Shown: positions 17,545-26,591, counted from the first letter of the stretch. The stretch: DNA of 64,000 nucleotides from Microbacterium sp. 67-17 (GCF_001898325.1 NZ_MKTR01000002.1:62001-126000); one strand, 5' to 3'. Notes: a model not told the origin generated them from the letters alone. A program made the numbers and translations.

Positions 17545-18768
17545 GTGACTTCCCTCGACGCGTCCGACGGCTCGCCGACCGGCGACCATACCGGTGGCGA
17601 CGGCCGCCTCACCGTGCTCATCGGTGCCGATACCTTCTTTCCTGACGTCAACGGTGCCGCGCGATTCGCGGAGCGGCTCGCTGCCGGCCTCGTCGCCCGC
17701 GGGCACGACGTTCACGTCATGGCACCGAGCAAGACCTGGGCGCAGCATGGCGTCTTCCGTGAGGTGATCGAGGGTCAGGAGATGACCGTTCACCGCATCC
17801 ACTCCTACCGGTGGTACCCGCACGACTGGTTGCGATTCGTGTGGCCGTGGCGTGCCAAGCACTACTCCCGCATCGTGCTGGACGAGGTAAAGCCGGATGT
17901 CGTCCACATTCAGTCGCACATCGTGATCGGTCGGGCGCTCACCCGGATCGCGTGCCAGCGAGGGATCCCCGTCGTCGCGACCAACCACGTCATGCCCGAG
18001 AACATCCTCGACTACTCGGCGATGCCGAAGTCGTGGAATGACACGATCATCCGGTGGGCGTGGGCCGATGCGAACCGCACGTTCCAACTCACCCGCGTGA
18101 TCACGACTCCCACGCGCCGCGCCGCCGACTACCTTGAGCGGGCAACGGGAATCACGGGGGTCATCCCCATCTCCTGCGGCATCGACATGAACAACTACAC
18201 GCCCGACTTCACCGCTCGCCCCGACAAGCGCGTGCTGTTCGTCGGTCGACTCACCAACGAGAAACAGATCGATGTCCTGCTGAGAGCCATGACAAAGCTC
18301 GATCCCGCCCTCGGGGCGACGCTCGACATCGTCGGTGGCGGTGACCAGCGCAAGAGCCTCGAAGCGCTCGCCAGTGATCTCGGTCTCGCGGATCGCGTGA
18401 CGTTCCGCGGTCACACCTCTGAGGAGGAGCTGCGGGCGCTGTACTCGCGGGCGACAGTCTTCGCCATCGCCTCGATCGCCGAACTCCAGTCGATTGCCAC
18501 CATGGAGGCCATGGCCTCGGGTCTACCGATCGTCGCGGCCAACGCCGTGGCGCTGCCGCACCTCGTCCAGGACGGCGAGAACGGATACCTCTTCACCCCG
18601 GGCGATGCCGATGAGCTTGCGGCACGGCTCACGGATGTGCTCACCGCGGAACCCGGCGAGCGTCGCCGGATGCAACAGGCCTCCCTCGACGCCGTCGCTA
18701 TCCATGACATCAACCGCACTCTCGACACCTTCGAAGCGCTTTATCGCGGCGAACCCGTTCCGGAGTAA
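17545..18768 (+). CDS. GT4-family glycosyltransferase (first of pair)
   Basis: The 407-residue GT-B enzyme has a Rossmann domain starting at TVLIGADTFFPDVNGAARFA and a second one from ~residue 215 (RVLFVGRLTNEKQIDVLL). The donor-binding region SIAELQSIATMEAMASGLPIVA has the E-x7-E arrangement of GT4 enzymes. Relatives transfer mannose or glucose from nucleotide sugars or polyprenyl donors onto lipids or sugars. The start is chosen at 17545 because the conserved domain begins soon after and an AAAGGCAG sequence precedes it; GTG 17494 is possible. Only 2 nt separate it from the next glycosyltransferase. Confidence 0.88.
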   Translation: MTSLDASDGSPTGDHTGGDGRLTVLIGADTFFPDVNGAARFAERLAAGLVARGHDVHVMAPSKTWAQHGVFREVIEGQEMTVHRIHSYRWYPHDWLRFVWPWRAKHYSRIVLDEVKPDVVHIQSHIVIGRALTRIACQRGIPVVATNHVMPENILDYSAMPKSWNDTIIRWAWADANRTFQLTRVITTPTRRAADYLERATGITGVIPISCGIDMNNYTPDFTARPDKRVLFVGRLTNEKQIDVLLRAMTKLDPALGATLDIVGGGDQRKSLEALASDLGLADRVTFRGHTSEEELRALYSRATVFAIASIAELQSIATMEAMASGLPIVAANAVALPHLVQDGENGYLFTPGDADELAARLTDVLTAEPGERRRMQQASLDAVAIHDINRTLDTFEALYRGEPVPE

Positions 18769-18770
18769 GG

Positions 18771-19970
18771 ATGCACGTCGTGATGTTCGGCGACCAGCAC
18801 GCCGAAACGCTCGGCGGCGCACAGGTGTCGATGCGACTACAGCGCCGATTCCTCGAGAAGGCCGGTCACACCGTCACGATCGTCGCTCCCCGCAGGCACG
18901 GACCGCGTTCAGGGTTGCGCGCTGACGATCCGGGCTACGCCGATCTGCCGTCCATCCCGGTGACGCTCGATCGCGAGTACGCGATGACGTGGCCGAATGC
19001 GCGCGCCGATCGTGCGGTTGATGCGGTGATGGCAGGGCGGCCTCCGGTGGACATCGTGCACGTACAAGGTGACTTCTGGGGGGCATTTCTCGGCATCCGC
19101 TTTGCCCGACGCCACGGTCTGCCCGTCGTGTTCACGTTCCACAACCGCGTCGATGTCGGCATCCGCGCCGTCGCCCCGTTCCCCGGCCTCGTGTTGCGGG
19201 TTCTCAACCGCTGGGGTCGCCGGGCGCTGTCGGAACCTGCCGATACGGGCGCCGACGGTTGGGCGTACCTGCGGATGCTGGCATCGTCGGCCGATGCCGT
19301 CACGGCGCCCTCGGCCCACTTCGCGCGCCGCCTCGAGGCCCATCGCGTCGCTCCCCAGGTCGATGTCGTGTGGAACGGCATCGACGACGACGAGCTGGCA
19401 CTGGCCCTCTCATCCCCGCGCGGGCGTGCCGAGTCCCGGCCTCCGCGCCTGGTGTGGGTGGGACGGATGAGTCCCGAGAAGCGTCTGATTCCGTTCCTGG
19501 AGGCAGTGGTTGCGTCGGGGATCGAGGCCGACATCGAAGTGATCGGCAACGGCGCGCAGCGGGCTGCCGCTCAGCGGGTGGCCGAGCGTGCCCGTGCGTC
19601 GGTGTTCTTCCTCGGGTCGTTGCCGTACCGCGAAACGCTGCGACGCATCCGGTCGGCCGACGCGCTCGTCCAGACGTCCATTGGGTTTGAGACGCAGGGC
19701 ATGACGATCTTCGAGGCTGCGACGCTGGGAACCCCGTCGATCGTTTGCGATCCAGACCTCGTGGCAGAGCTCGGGTCGGGGGTGTGGGCGGTTCCGGATG
19801 GCGCGACCGAGAGCCTTGCTGATGTCTTGCGAACCGCCGTCGCCGATATCCGCAGCGGCGCAGCACCCGTGCCCGACCCGTCGATCGCCGAGAGATTCCG
19901 CCAGTCGTCGCGGACCGCGGCCATGCTCGAGGTGTACGAGGCAGCGAAGGTCCGGCACGCCGAGCGGTGA
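18771..19970 (+). CDS. GT4-family glycosyltransferase (second of pair)
   Basis: The 399-residue GT-B glycosyltransferase has an N-terminal domain (MHVVMFGDQHAETLGGAQVS) and a C-terminal nucleotide-sugar domain (LVWVGRMSPEKRLIPFLEA). The acidic donor motif reads IGFETQGMTIFEAATLGTPS. It begins 2 nt after the preceding gene, so the pair is translationally linked and probably adds two sugars in sequence to one acceptor, perhaps a membrane glycolipid; this is inference. It lacks a signal peptide and membrane helices. Confidence 0.88.
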   Translation: MHVVMFGDQHAETLGGAQVSMRLQRRFLEKAGHTVTIVAPRRHGPRSGLRADDPGYADLPSIPVTLDREYAMTWPNARADRAVDAVMAGRPPVDIVHVQGDFWGAFLGIRFARRHGLPVVFTFHNRVDVGIRAVAPFPGLVLRVLNRWGRRALSEPADTGADGWAYLRMLASSADAVTAPSAHFARRLEAHRVAPQVDVVWNGIDDDELALALSSPRGRAESRPPRLVWVGRMSPEKRLIPFLEAVVASGIEADIEVIGNGAQRAAAQRVAERARASVFFLGSLPYRETLRRIRSADALVQTSIGFETQGMTIFEAATLGTPSIVCDPDLVAELGSGVWAVPDGATESLADVLRTAVADIRSGAAPVPDPSIAERFRQSSRTAAMLEVYEAAKVRHAER

Positions 19971-19992
19971 ACCGTCGCCGTCGCCGTCGCCG

Positions 19993-20109
19993 TCACGGTA
20001 CGCGGCGGGTGTCGGTCGGCTGGCGGCGAAAGCCGTCGGTGCGGACGGCGCGAATCGTTGCGAGCAAGCCCCATACGGCAAGGGCTGACACGAGAAGCAG
20101 AGTCATCAT
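19993..20109 (-). CDS. Small 38-residue membrane peptide
   Basis: A short frame encodes one hydrophobic helix (MMTLLLVSALAVWGLLATIR) followed by a basic tail (RTDGFRRQPTDTRRVP). A TAGCGT -10 element lies 7 nt before the ATG on the minus strand, which supports real expression. It is divergent from the GlxA-type regulator. Its function is unknown; the layout of one helix plus a basic tail resembles other small actinobacterial membrane peptides. A second ATG three bases in is an alternative start. Confidence 0.55.
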   Translation of the reverse strand: MMTLLLVSALAVWGLLATIRAVRTDGFRRQPTDTRRVP

Positions 20110-20116
20110 GTCAGAA

Positions 20117-20122
20117 ACGCTA
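20117..20122 (-). promoter_or_regulatory. -10 element for small membrane peptide
   Basis: TAGCGT on the minus strand, 7 nt before the ATG at 20109. Confidence 0.4.
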
Positions 20123-20130
20123 TGATCAAC

Positions 20131-20157
20131 TCATTCCGGCCACGAGTGGCGGAATGA
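20131..20157 (+). promoter_or_regulatory. Inverted repeat in divergent promoter, candidate operator
   Basis: TCATTCCGGCCAC and GTGGCGGAATGA flank two bases. The arms are complementary apart from one extra G. It lies between the divergent small-peptide gene and the GlxA-family regulator, 57 nt before the regulator's ATG, so it may be that regulator's own site. Confidence 0.5.
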
Positions 20158-20213
20158 CCATACTTCGAAGGATTCATGCCACCGCAGGGTGGACTGTCGA
20201 GAGTCGAGTCATC

Positions 20214-21191
20214 ATGATCCGCACCGTTGCAACGATCGTTCAGCCAGGGTTCGCGCCCTTCGAGTTCGGCCTGGCGTGCGAGGCGTTCGGTCTCGACCGC
20301 TCCGCCGACGGGATCCGAGGGTTCGACTTCCGCATCGTGGCGGCCGAACCGGGCCTCGTGCCGAGCAACCTCGGCTTCTCCATCACGGTCGACGAAGGCC
20401 TGGAGTTCGCACAGACCGCCGACCTCGTGATCGTGACACCGGTACCGCGCGACAGATGGCAGGAGGCTGACACTCGCGTGTCGGAGGTTGTTCGGCGCGC
20501 AGCGGAGCGCGGAGCATGGCTCATGAGCGTGTGCAGTGGCTCGTTCGTGCTCGCGGCGGCGGGAGTTCTCGACGGTCGACGCGCGACCACCCACTGGATG
20601 TATTCCGACACCATGGCGCAGATGTATCCGCAGATCGAGGTCGACCCCGATGTTCTGTACGTGCAGGACGGTCGCATCATCACGAGTGCCGGGACGGCTG
20701 CGGGGCTGGATGCCTGCCTTCACCTGCTCCGACAGGAGCTCGGCGCGGAGGCGACCAACCGCATCGCGCGCAGGATGGTCGTCGCCCCGCAGCGCGATGG
20801 TGGACAGGCTCAGTTCATCGACAAGCCCTTGCCTGTCGCGGCATCCCATTCCTTGGCCCCTGTCACGGACTGGATGCTCGCGAACCTGCGTTCCGATCTC
20901 TCCGTGGAGCAGCTCGCTGCGCGGGCGCACATGTCGCCACGGACGTTTGCGCGACGCTTCAAGGCGGATCTCGGCGCGACGCCGGCGGCGTGGCTTGCCC
21001 GCCAGCGCATCATCCACGCGCAGCGGCTGCTCGAGCGCACCGACCTGGGACTCGACCGCATCGCGTGGGAGAGCGGGTTCGGTTCCGCGGCGGTGCTGCG
21101 GCAGAACTTCGCGCGAGTCCTCGGCATCACGCCCACTGCGTATCGCGCTCGCTTCCCCTCGGGCTCACGGGATCTCGCACCGACGGGCTGA
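20214..21191 (+). CDS. GlxA-family AraC transcriptional regulator
   Basis: The 325-residue regulator has a DJ-1/PfpI-like N-terminal domain (~1-185) with the nucleophile-elbow sequence SVCSGSFVLAAAG. Two AraC-type helix-turn-helix motifs follow at the C-terminus (SVEQLAARAHMSPRTFARRF and LDRIAWESGFGSAAVLRQNF). The DJ-1 domain of this family usually senses a small ligand rather than acting as a protease. The ATG at 20214 is chosen because the domain starts at once (MIRTVATIVQPGFAPFEF); longer frames cross the divergent promoter. The target is unknown. Confidence 0.9.
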   Translation: MIRTVATIVQPGFAPFEFGLACEAFGLDRSADGIRGFDFRIVAAEPGLVPSNLGFSITVDEGLEFAQTADLVIVTPVPRDRWQEADTRVSEVVRRAAERGAWLMSVCSGSFVLAAAGVLDGRRATTHWMYSDTMAQMYPQIEVDPDVLYVQDGRIITSAGTAAGLDACLHLLRQELGAEATNRIARRMVVAPQRDGGQAQFIDKPLPVAASHSLAPVTDWMLANLRSDLSVEQLAARAHMSPRTFARRFKADLGATPAAWLARQRIIHAQRLLERTDLGLDRIAWESGFGSAAVLRQNFARVLGITPTAYRARFPSGSRDLAPTG

Positions 21192-21254
21192 GGCCGTCCT
21201 CGTGGGCGGGGCAACGATCGGGCAACGAGGCCGGATGGGTCGCTGTGCCTCCGA

Positions 21255-21260
21255 TACACT
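21255..21260 (+). promoter_or_regulatory. -10 element before lipoprotein gene
   Basis: TACACT, 6 nt before the ATG at 21267. Confidence 0.5.
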
Positions 21261-21266
21261 CTGGCC

Positions 21267-21938
21267 ATGTCGAGGGGTGGGGGACACGTGGCAGCATCGC
21301 GGATGTCGGTATGGGCTGGCGTTGCCGCGCTGAGCGTTGCTCTGGTCGGGTGCGCCCCCGCGAGTGAGACCGACCCGACGCCTTCGGCATCCGTCTCGAC
21401 CGCGCCGTCCCCGGATGCCACCTCCGACGGGCCACCGGTGACCGACCCGCCCGTGGACGAGATCGATCTCGACGCTCTCGTGTGCACCGATCTGCTCGAT
21501 CTCGCCGTCGCGCAGGCGCAGTTTGGTGCTGATGCGCAGTTCATCGCCGAGCTCGGGCCGGGGGAGTTCGCCGGCATCATGGCGGGCCCGATCGCCGAGA
21601 ACGCGCTGAGCGAGGCGACACAGCAGATCGGGTGTATCTGGGGTATTCCGCAGAGCGACGGCGCCTTCACCGTCGTCGTCGCTGCGCTGCCGCAGGCATC
21701 CCGAGATACTCTCACCACTGCCCTCGGCTCCAGCGTCTTCACGGGCACGCTGATCGGTACCGCGCCGGCGTACACGTGGGAGCGCGACGACGCCCTCGGT
21801 ATGTTCACGACCGTCTACGCTTTTGCGTCGCCGCTCTGGGTGACGGTCACCGGTTCGGGTACAACGAGCTCGCAGACCGAGATCACCGGGGATGTGCTCA
21901 ATCACCTCCGAACGATCTACCCCAGTCTCGGCAACTGA
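21267..21938 (+). CDS. Putative lipoprotein, unknown function
   Basis: The 223-residue exported protein has a type II signal peptide with lipobox ALVGC near residue 29. A Ser/Thr/Pro/Asp-rich linker (~30-65) follows. The globular part contains two further cysteines (in LVCTDLL and IGCIWG) that could form a disulfide. The layout resembles small actinobacterial DUF3558-type lipoproteins, but the match is not certain. It is a single-gene unit with a leaderless promoter. Confidence 0.7.
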   Translation: MSRGGGHVAASRMSVWAGVAALSVALVGCAPASETDPTPSASVSTAPSPDATSDGPPVTDPPVDEIDLDALVCTDLLDLAVAQAQFGADAQFIAELGPGEFAGIMAGPIAENALSEATQQIGCIWGIPQSDGAFTVVVAALPQASRDTLTTALGSSVFTGTLIGTAPAYTWERDDALGMFTTVYAFASPLWVTVTGSGTTSSQTEITGDVLNHLRTIYPSLGN

Positions 21939-22126
21939 GCACTGACCGTTGCCGCCCCTGAGTGGCGGCCGCCGTCATCGGCATGACGCGGCGCAGCGGA
22001 AGCCGGCGGTAGGGCGACCGCGGCGGTACCGGAGCGCACGCGTGATGGAGGGCTCCGCAGGCGAACCCGGCCATCCCGAGCTCCCGCCCGCAGGCGAAGC
22101 CCTTCCCGAATCGACCGCGCGGTGAT

Positions 22127-22153
22127 AAACTTGAGTCAGAACGGCTCAAGTTT
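22127..22153 (+). promoter_or_regulatory. HspR operator (HAIR) upstream of clpB
   Basis: AAACTTGAG (22127-22135) and CTCAAGTTT (22145-22153) are perfect 9-bp inverted arms with a 9-nt spacer. Within it, CTTGAGT-N7-GCTCAAG at 22130-22150 fits the known HspR-associated inverted repeat CTTGAGT-N7-ACTCAAG except for one base. It lies 58 nt before the clpB ATG. HspR itself is encoded at 2128-2592. Confidence 0.92.
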
Positions 22154-22211
22154 GAGCCCACACAGATTTCGGCGGTCGGACCGCCACCCACGTCGCCGCA
22201 CAGGAGGCATC

Positions 22212-24425
22212 ATGCAGACCACACCGATGGCTGACCAGGACGAGCAGCAGACTGCGCTCGAACAGTTCGGCATCAACCTCACCGATCGGGCCCGCCAGGG
22301 CAAACTCGACCCTGTCATCGGGCGGGATGCCGAGATCCGGCGGATCAGCCAGGTGCTGACCCGCCGCACCAAGAACAACCCCGTCCTCATCGGCGAACCG
22401 GGCGTCGGCAAGACCGCCGTCGTTGAGGGGCTGGCTCAGCGCATCGTCGCCGGGGATGTGGCCGAAAGTCTTCGCGGCAAGGAGCTCATCGCCCTCGACA
22501 TCTCGGCGTTGGTCGCCGGCGCCATGTATCGCGGGCAGTTCGAGGACCGGCTCAAGAAGGTGCTCAAGGAGATCACCGACTCCGAGGGTCAGATCATCAC
22601 CTTCATCGACGAACTCCACGTCCTCATGGGCGCGGGAGGCGGCGAAGGTTCGGTCGCGGCATCCAACATGCTCAAGCCGATGCTCGCGCGCGGTGAACTT
22701 CACATGATCGGTGCCACGACCCTCAACGAGTATCGCGAGTTCATCGAGAAGGATGCTGCGCTTGAGCGCCGCTTTCAGCAGGTCTACGTCGGCGAGCCCA
22801 ACGTCGAAGACACCGTCGCCATCCTCCGCGGGCTCAAGGAGCGGTACGAGGCACACCACAAGGTCGCGATCTCGGATAGCGCGCTGATCGCGGCTGCGGC
22901 CCTGTCGCACCGCTACATCCCGAGCAGGCAGCTGCCCGACAAGGCCATCGACCTCATCGACGAAGCGGCATCCCGGCTGCGGATGGAGATCGACTCGGCG
23001 CCTCTGGAGATCGACGAGCTGCGCCGCCACGTCGACCGACTCAAGCTCGAGGAGCTCGCTCTCAAGAAGGAGAAGGATGCGGCATCCCAGGAGCGCCTCG
23101 AGAAACTGCGCGCGGACCTGAAACGTGAGCAGGACAAGCTCTCGGAGCTGCAGGCCAAGTGGGAGACCGAGCGATCGATCCTCAACCGTGTCGGTGAGCT
23201 GAAGACCCGATTGGATGCGGCGCGCATCGAGGCAGAGCGCGCCCAACGCGAGGGCGACCTCGAGCGTGCGTCGCGTCTGCTCTATGCCGAGATCCCGGCG
23301 CTCGAGCGCGGGATCATCGAGGCCGAGAGCATGGAACCCAGCGAAGACCGAATGGTGAATGAGCAGGTCACCGAGGAGGACATCGCGGCTGTCATCGCCG
23401 GATGGACCGGTATTCCGGTAGGGCGTCTGTTGCAGGGCGAGAGTGAGAAGCTCGTGCATCTCGAGGCCGAGCTCGGCAAGCGCCTGATCGGGCAGAAGGA
23501 GGCGGTGAAGGCTGTCGCGGATGCCGTGCGCCGATCGCGCGCCGGGATCAGCGACCCTAACCGTCCGACCGGCTCGTTCCTGTTCCTCGGCCCCACGGGT
23601 GTCGGTAAGACGGAGCTCGCGAAGGCGCTCGCCGCATTCCTCTTCGACGATGAGCACGCCATGGTGCGCATCGACATGTCGGAATACGGCGAGAAGCACT
23701 CGGTCTCACGCCTGGTCGGTGCCCCTCCCGGATACGTCGGGTACGAACAGGGCGGCCAGCTGACGGAGGCTGTGCGGCGCCGTCCGTACAGCGTCGTGCT
23801 GCTCGACGAGGTCGAGAAGGCGCACCCCGAGGTGTTCGACATCCTGCTGCAGGTGATGGATGACGGACGTCTCACCGATGGTCAGGGGCGCACCGTCGAC
23901 TTCACGAACGTCATCCTGATTCTGACCTCCAACCTCGGATCGCCGATTCTCATCGACCCGACGATGCCGCTGGAGCAGAAGCGGTCACAGGTGCTGGCTC
24001 TGGTGCGCCAGGCGTTCAAGCCCGAGTTCATCAACCGGCTCGATGACATCGTCATCTTCCAGGCGCTCTCGCAGGATGACCTGGCCCAGATCGTCGAACT
24101 CACGGTCGACCGACTGCAGCAGCGCCTTCAGGAGCGCCGACTCACCCTCGCGGTCACCCCGGACGCGCGAGGGTGGCTCGCCGAGCGGGGCTACGATCCG
24201 GTGTTCGGTGCTCGTCCGCTGCGCCGTCTCATCCAGTCCGAGATCCAGGATCGCCTGGCGATGGCGCTGCTGTCGGGCGGCGTGCGCGACGGAGACATCG
24301 TCCGGGTGGATGTCGCGGTCGACGGGGACTCCTTGGTCCTGACCAGTGACGGACCGGCTGCCGCCCCGGCGCCGCGTCCGAGCGAGGACGACGACATCAT
24401 CGAGGCCGAGCTGATGGAGGACTGA
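22212..24425 (+). CDS. clpB: ClpB disaggregase lacking the N-terminal domain
   Basis: This 737-residue AAA+ chaperone resolves aggregates together with DnaK. NBD1 has Walker A GEPGVGKT at residues 61-68. A coiled-coil middle domain (~250-380) supports ClpB rather than ClpA or ClpC. NBD2 has Walker A GPTGVGKT near 460-467. Full-length ClpB is about 860 residues; the ~145-residue Clp_N repeat domain is missing and the protein starts almost directly at NBD1. The ATG at 22212 has AGGAGG at 22202-22207. An in-frame GTG at 22122 is rejected because it would place the HAIR operator inside the coding region. The acidic C-terminus ([12 protein letters not shown]) resembles that of DnaK. Confidence 0.95.
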   Translation: MQTTPMADQDEQQTALEQFGINLTDRARQGKLDPVIGRDAEIRRISQVLTRRTKNNPVLIGEPGVGKTAVVEGLAQRIVAGDVAESLRGKELIALDISALVAGAMYRGQFEDRLKKVLKEITDSEGQIITFIDELHVLMGAGGGEGSVAASNMLKPMLARGELHMIGATTLNEYREFIEKDAALERRFQQVYVGEPNVEDTVAILRGLKERYEAHHKVAISDSALIAAAALSHRYIPSRQLPDKAIDLIDEAASRLRMEIDSAPLEIDELRRHVDRLKLEELALKKEKDAASQERLEKLRADLKREQDKLSELQAKWETERSILNRVGELKTRLDAARIEAERAQREGDLERASRLLYAEIPALERGIIEAESMEPSEDRMVNEQVTEEDIAAVIAGWTGIPVGRLLQGESEKLVHLEAELGKRLIGQKEAVKAVADAVRRSRAGISDPNRPTGSFLFLGPTGVGKTELAKALAAFLFDDEHAMVRIDMSEYGEKHSVSRLVGAPPGYVGYEQGGQLTEAVRRRPYSVVLLDEVEKAHPEVFDILLQVMDDGRLTDGQGRTVDFTNVILILTSNLGSPILIDPTMPLEQKRSQVLALVRQAFKPEFINRLDDIVIFQALSQDDLAQIVELTVDRLQQRLQERRLTLAVTPDARGWLAERGYDPVFGARPLRRLIQSEIQDRLAMALLSGGVRDGDIVRVDVAVDGDSLVLTSDGPAAAPAPRPSEDDDIIEAELMED

Positions 24426-24436
24426 ACCCGAGAAAC

Positions 24437-24479
24437 GCCACGGGGCCTGAGGTCAGATGGTGACCTCAGGCCCCGTGGC
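24437..24479 (+). terminator. Bidirectional hairpin terminator after clpB
   Basis: GCCACGGGGCCTGAGGTCA (24437-24455) pairs perfectly over 19 bp with 24461-24479, with a 5-nt GATGG loop. It sits between convergent clpB and nitroreductase genes. No T-run follows on either strand. Confidence 0.85.
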
Positions 24480-24493
24480 TGTGTTGTGTGAGA

Positions 24494-25060
24494 TCAGGCG
24501 TCGACCAGCACAGTCTCCGACAGCGGACGACGGATGCGCGGCGCGGCCTCACGTTCGCGGACCGCGTCGTCTGCGGCGTCAAGATCGCCCAGGTTCCCGA
24601 CAGCCATGACGGTGAGCGGGCGAACGGTCTCGGGAAGGGAGAACGCGGCAGCGATCGCGGCGCGATCGAACCCTCCCATCTGGTGTGTCATCAGGCCGTC
24701 GGCATGTGCCTGCACGGTGAAGTGCGCAGCGGCCTGGCCCGCGTCATACTCGGCCCACGGCAACTCCACGCCGTCATGCTCGGTGTCGGCAAGAAAGACC
24801 ACGAGTGCTCCCGCATTGACAGCCCAGACCTGGTTGAAACCGGTGAGCGCATTCGAGATCTGCGAGAACGCGTCGGTGCCGCGCCGTGCGACGATCAGTC
24901 GCCACGGCTGAGTGTTTGCTGCCGACGGCGCCCAGCGCGCAGCTTCGAGAGCTGCCGACAGTGCTGACTCGTCAATCGGGCGCTCGGCATCGAAGACCCG
25001 AGTGCTGCGGCGGTTCGCGAGGACGTCGAGCAGGGCATTGGACGGGGCGATGGTGGTCAT
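24494..25060 (-). CDS. Nitroreductase family protein
   Basis: The 188-residue FMN-dependent NAD(P)H oxidoreductase has the flavin-binding start RRSTRVFD and the conserved segment AARWAPSAANTQPWRLIVARR, shown here in part. It also has AQAAAHFTVQAHADGLMTHQ-like helices typical of the HBN/YdjA branch. It is likely a homodimer in the cytosol; the physiological substrate is unknown. CGGGAGAAG precedes the ATG. It is a single gene between the clpB terminator and the LLM oxidoreductase. Confidence 0.88.
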   Translation of the reverse strand: MTTIAPSNALLDVLANRRSTRVFDAERPIDESALSAALEAARWAPSAANTQPWRLIVARRGTDAFSQISNALTGFNQVWAVNAGALVVFLADTEHDGVELPWAEYDAGQAAAHFTVQAHADGLMTHQMGGFDRAAIAAAFSLPETVRPLTVMAVGNLGDLDAADDAVREREAAPRIRRPLSETVLVDA

Positions 25061-25149
25061 GACTTCTCCCGGTGTTGAGGATTATCGGAACGGACCCCGT
25101 CGTCCTCTTCGGTCAACACCCAATTTCGCTTGGTATTCCCCGCGCCGCG

Positions 25150-25977
25150 TCAGGCTCCGTTCATCCGGTCTCGCCACTCCAGCAGCGGCTTCACGGGGGA
25201 GAGGTCGTAGTCCGGCCCGTCGATCGAGGGGATGATGAAGCGCACCCCGAGCGGATGCAGCCGCTCCAGGGCATCCTGTTCCAGCAGTGGCCCGAATCCG
25301 CGCGGAGTGAAGCCCGTCGCGATCTCGATGTCGGCGGGATCCCGGCCGACGCGCGCACACCAGTCGTGAAGCACGTCGAGCTTGTGAGGGATCTTCTCAA
25401 TCGGCGTGAACGTGTGCCAGATAGCGGCGTGCTCGGCCACGAGCCGGAGCGTCTTCTGCTCGCCCTGCCCGCCGATGAGGATCGGAATGTCTCGCGTCGG
25501 CGCCGGATCCAGCAGCTCCCATCGGCGACGGATACGCCCGAGGTCGTGGCGCAGATCGTTCAGGCGTGATCCGACGGTGCCGAACTCGTAGCCGTACTCG
25601 AGGTAGTCCTTCTCGGCCCAGCCCGAGCCCGTGCCGAAGATCAGCCGACCCGTCCCGCCTTTCGCGCTGATGTGGTCGACCGTGCGGGCCATGTCGGCCT
25701 GCAGGTCGGGGTTGCGGTACGAACTGCAGTTGACCAACGGGCCGAACTCCACCCGCTCCGTGAGTTCGGCGATCGAGGCGAGCATCGTCCACGCCTCGTA
25801 GTGCTCGGCCTCCAGCGGTTCGGTGAGCGGGAAGAAGTGATCCCAGTTGAAGATTGCGTCCACGCCCAGATCCTCGGCTCGGCAGATGGCGTCGCGGATC
25901 CGGGAGTAGGAGGCGTGCTGGGGTGCGAGCTGCACGCCGACGCGCACGGGACGATGCTCTGCGGGGTGGGTCGTCAT
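25150..25977 (-). CDS. LLM-class F420-dependent oxidoreductase
   Basis: The 275-residue bacterial-luciferase-like TIM barrel begins VRVGVQLAPQHASYSRIRDAI. It contains DAIFNWDHFFPL, the flavin/F420 pocket pattern RLIFGTGSGWAEKDYLEYGY (seen in part), and IPILIGGQGEQKTLRL, all typical of actinobacterial F420-dependent members. The substrate is unknown. It is divergent from rraA with ~118 bp of shared promoter region. Confidence 0.88.
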   Translation of the reverse strand: MTTHPAEHRPVRVGVQLAPQHASYSRIRDAICRAEDLGVDAIFNWDHFFPLTEPLEAEHYEAWTMLASIAELTERVEFGPLVNCSSYRNPDLQADMARTVDHISAKGGTGRLIFGTGSGWAEKDYLEYGYEFGTVGSRLNDLRHDLGRIRRRWELLDPAPTRDIPILIGGQGEQKTLRLVAEHAAIWHTFTPIEKIPHKLDVLHDWCARVGRDPADIEIATGFTPRGFGPLLEQDALERLHPLGVRFIIPSIDGPDYDLSPVKPLLEWRDRMNGA

Positions 25978-26083
25978 CCTTCGAGTATTGTCCGAACCGG
26001 TCGTGACCGGGCGGCACTTGCGCGAGTCGGAAGTCCGCGGGATCTTCCGGTGATCAAAACCCGAGCGCCGCTGTGCGTACGGA

Positions 26084-26089
26084 TAGGGT
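26084..26089 (+). promoter_or_regulatory. -10 element before rraA
   Basis: TAGGGT, 6 nt before the ATG at 26096. Confidence 0.5.
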
Positions 26090-26095
26090 CAGACC

Positions 26096-26563
26096 ATGAC
26101 GATAGCGACCGCTGACCTGTTCGACGAACGCGGCGACGAGCTTGATTCGCTCGGCATCCAGCTGCAGGATATCGGTGGTCGGATCGCCTTCGACGGCTCG
26201 ATCCGTACGGTGCGCTGCTTTCGCGACAACGCCCTGGTGAAGGCGACCCTGGCAACTCCGGGACGCGGTGGCGTGCTCGTGATCGACGGGGGTGGCTCGC
26301 TCGATTCGGCGCTGGTCGGAGATCTCATCGCGGGATCCGCGGTCGAGAACGGTTGGTCAGGCATCCTCGTGTACGGCGCGATTCGCGACCGCGAAGCGAT
26401 CGGGCGACTCGACCTCGGGGTCAAGGCTCTCGGTTCGAACCCGCGCAAGAGCGCCAAGGACGGCGTCGGCGACCTGGACGTCCCCGTGACGATCGGCGGC
26501 GTCGTGTTCACTCCGGGCAGGCACGTCTGGGCGGATGCCGACGGGGTGGTCGTGGAGCGCTGA
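26096..26563 (+). CDS. rraA: RraA, regulator of RNase E activity
   Basis: This 155-residue protein is the size of bacterial RraA and would form a trimer. It has the conserved segments RTVRCFRDNALVKATLA, GVLVIDGGGSLDSALVGD and GILVYGAIRDREAI. In E. coli RraA binds RNase E and restrains mRNA decay; related folds are aldolases, so an enzymatic role cannot be excluded. The gene is leaderless and convergent to zwf with 28 nt between the stops. Confidence 0.9.
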   Translation: MTIATADLFDERGDELDSLGIQLQDIGGRIAFDGSIRTVRCFRDNALVKATLATPGRGGVLVIDGGGSLDSALVGDLIAGSAVENGWSGILVYGAIRDREAIGRLDLGVKALGSNPRKSAKDGVGDLDVPVTIGGVVFTPGRHVWADADGVVVER

Positions 26564-26591
26564 TCCCCGTCCTCGAGGCTGACGGTCCGGC

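Noticed and set aside
19975..19996. CGTCGC tandem repeat as a minisatellite
   Set aside because: Only three to four short units that overlap the end of a small gene; expected by chance in GC-rich DNA.
22122..22211. Longer clpB start at GTG 22122
   Set aside because: It would put the HspR operator inside the coding region and lacks a ribosome-binding site; the ATG at 22212 has AGGAGG.
26567..26585. Hairpin CCGTC-N9-GACGG between rraA and zwf as a terminator
   Set aside because: Only a 5-bp stem; too weak to call beside the 10-20 bp stems at other convergent sites.
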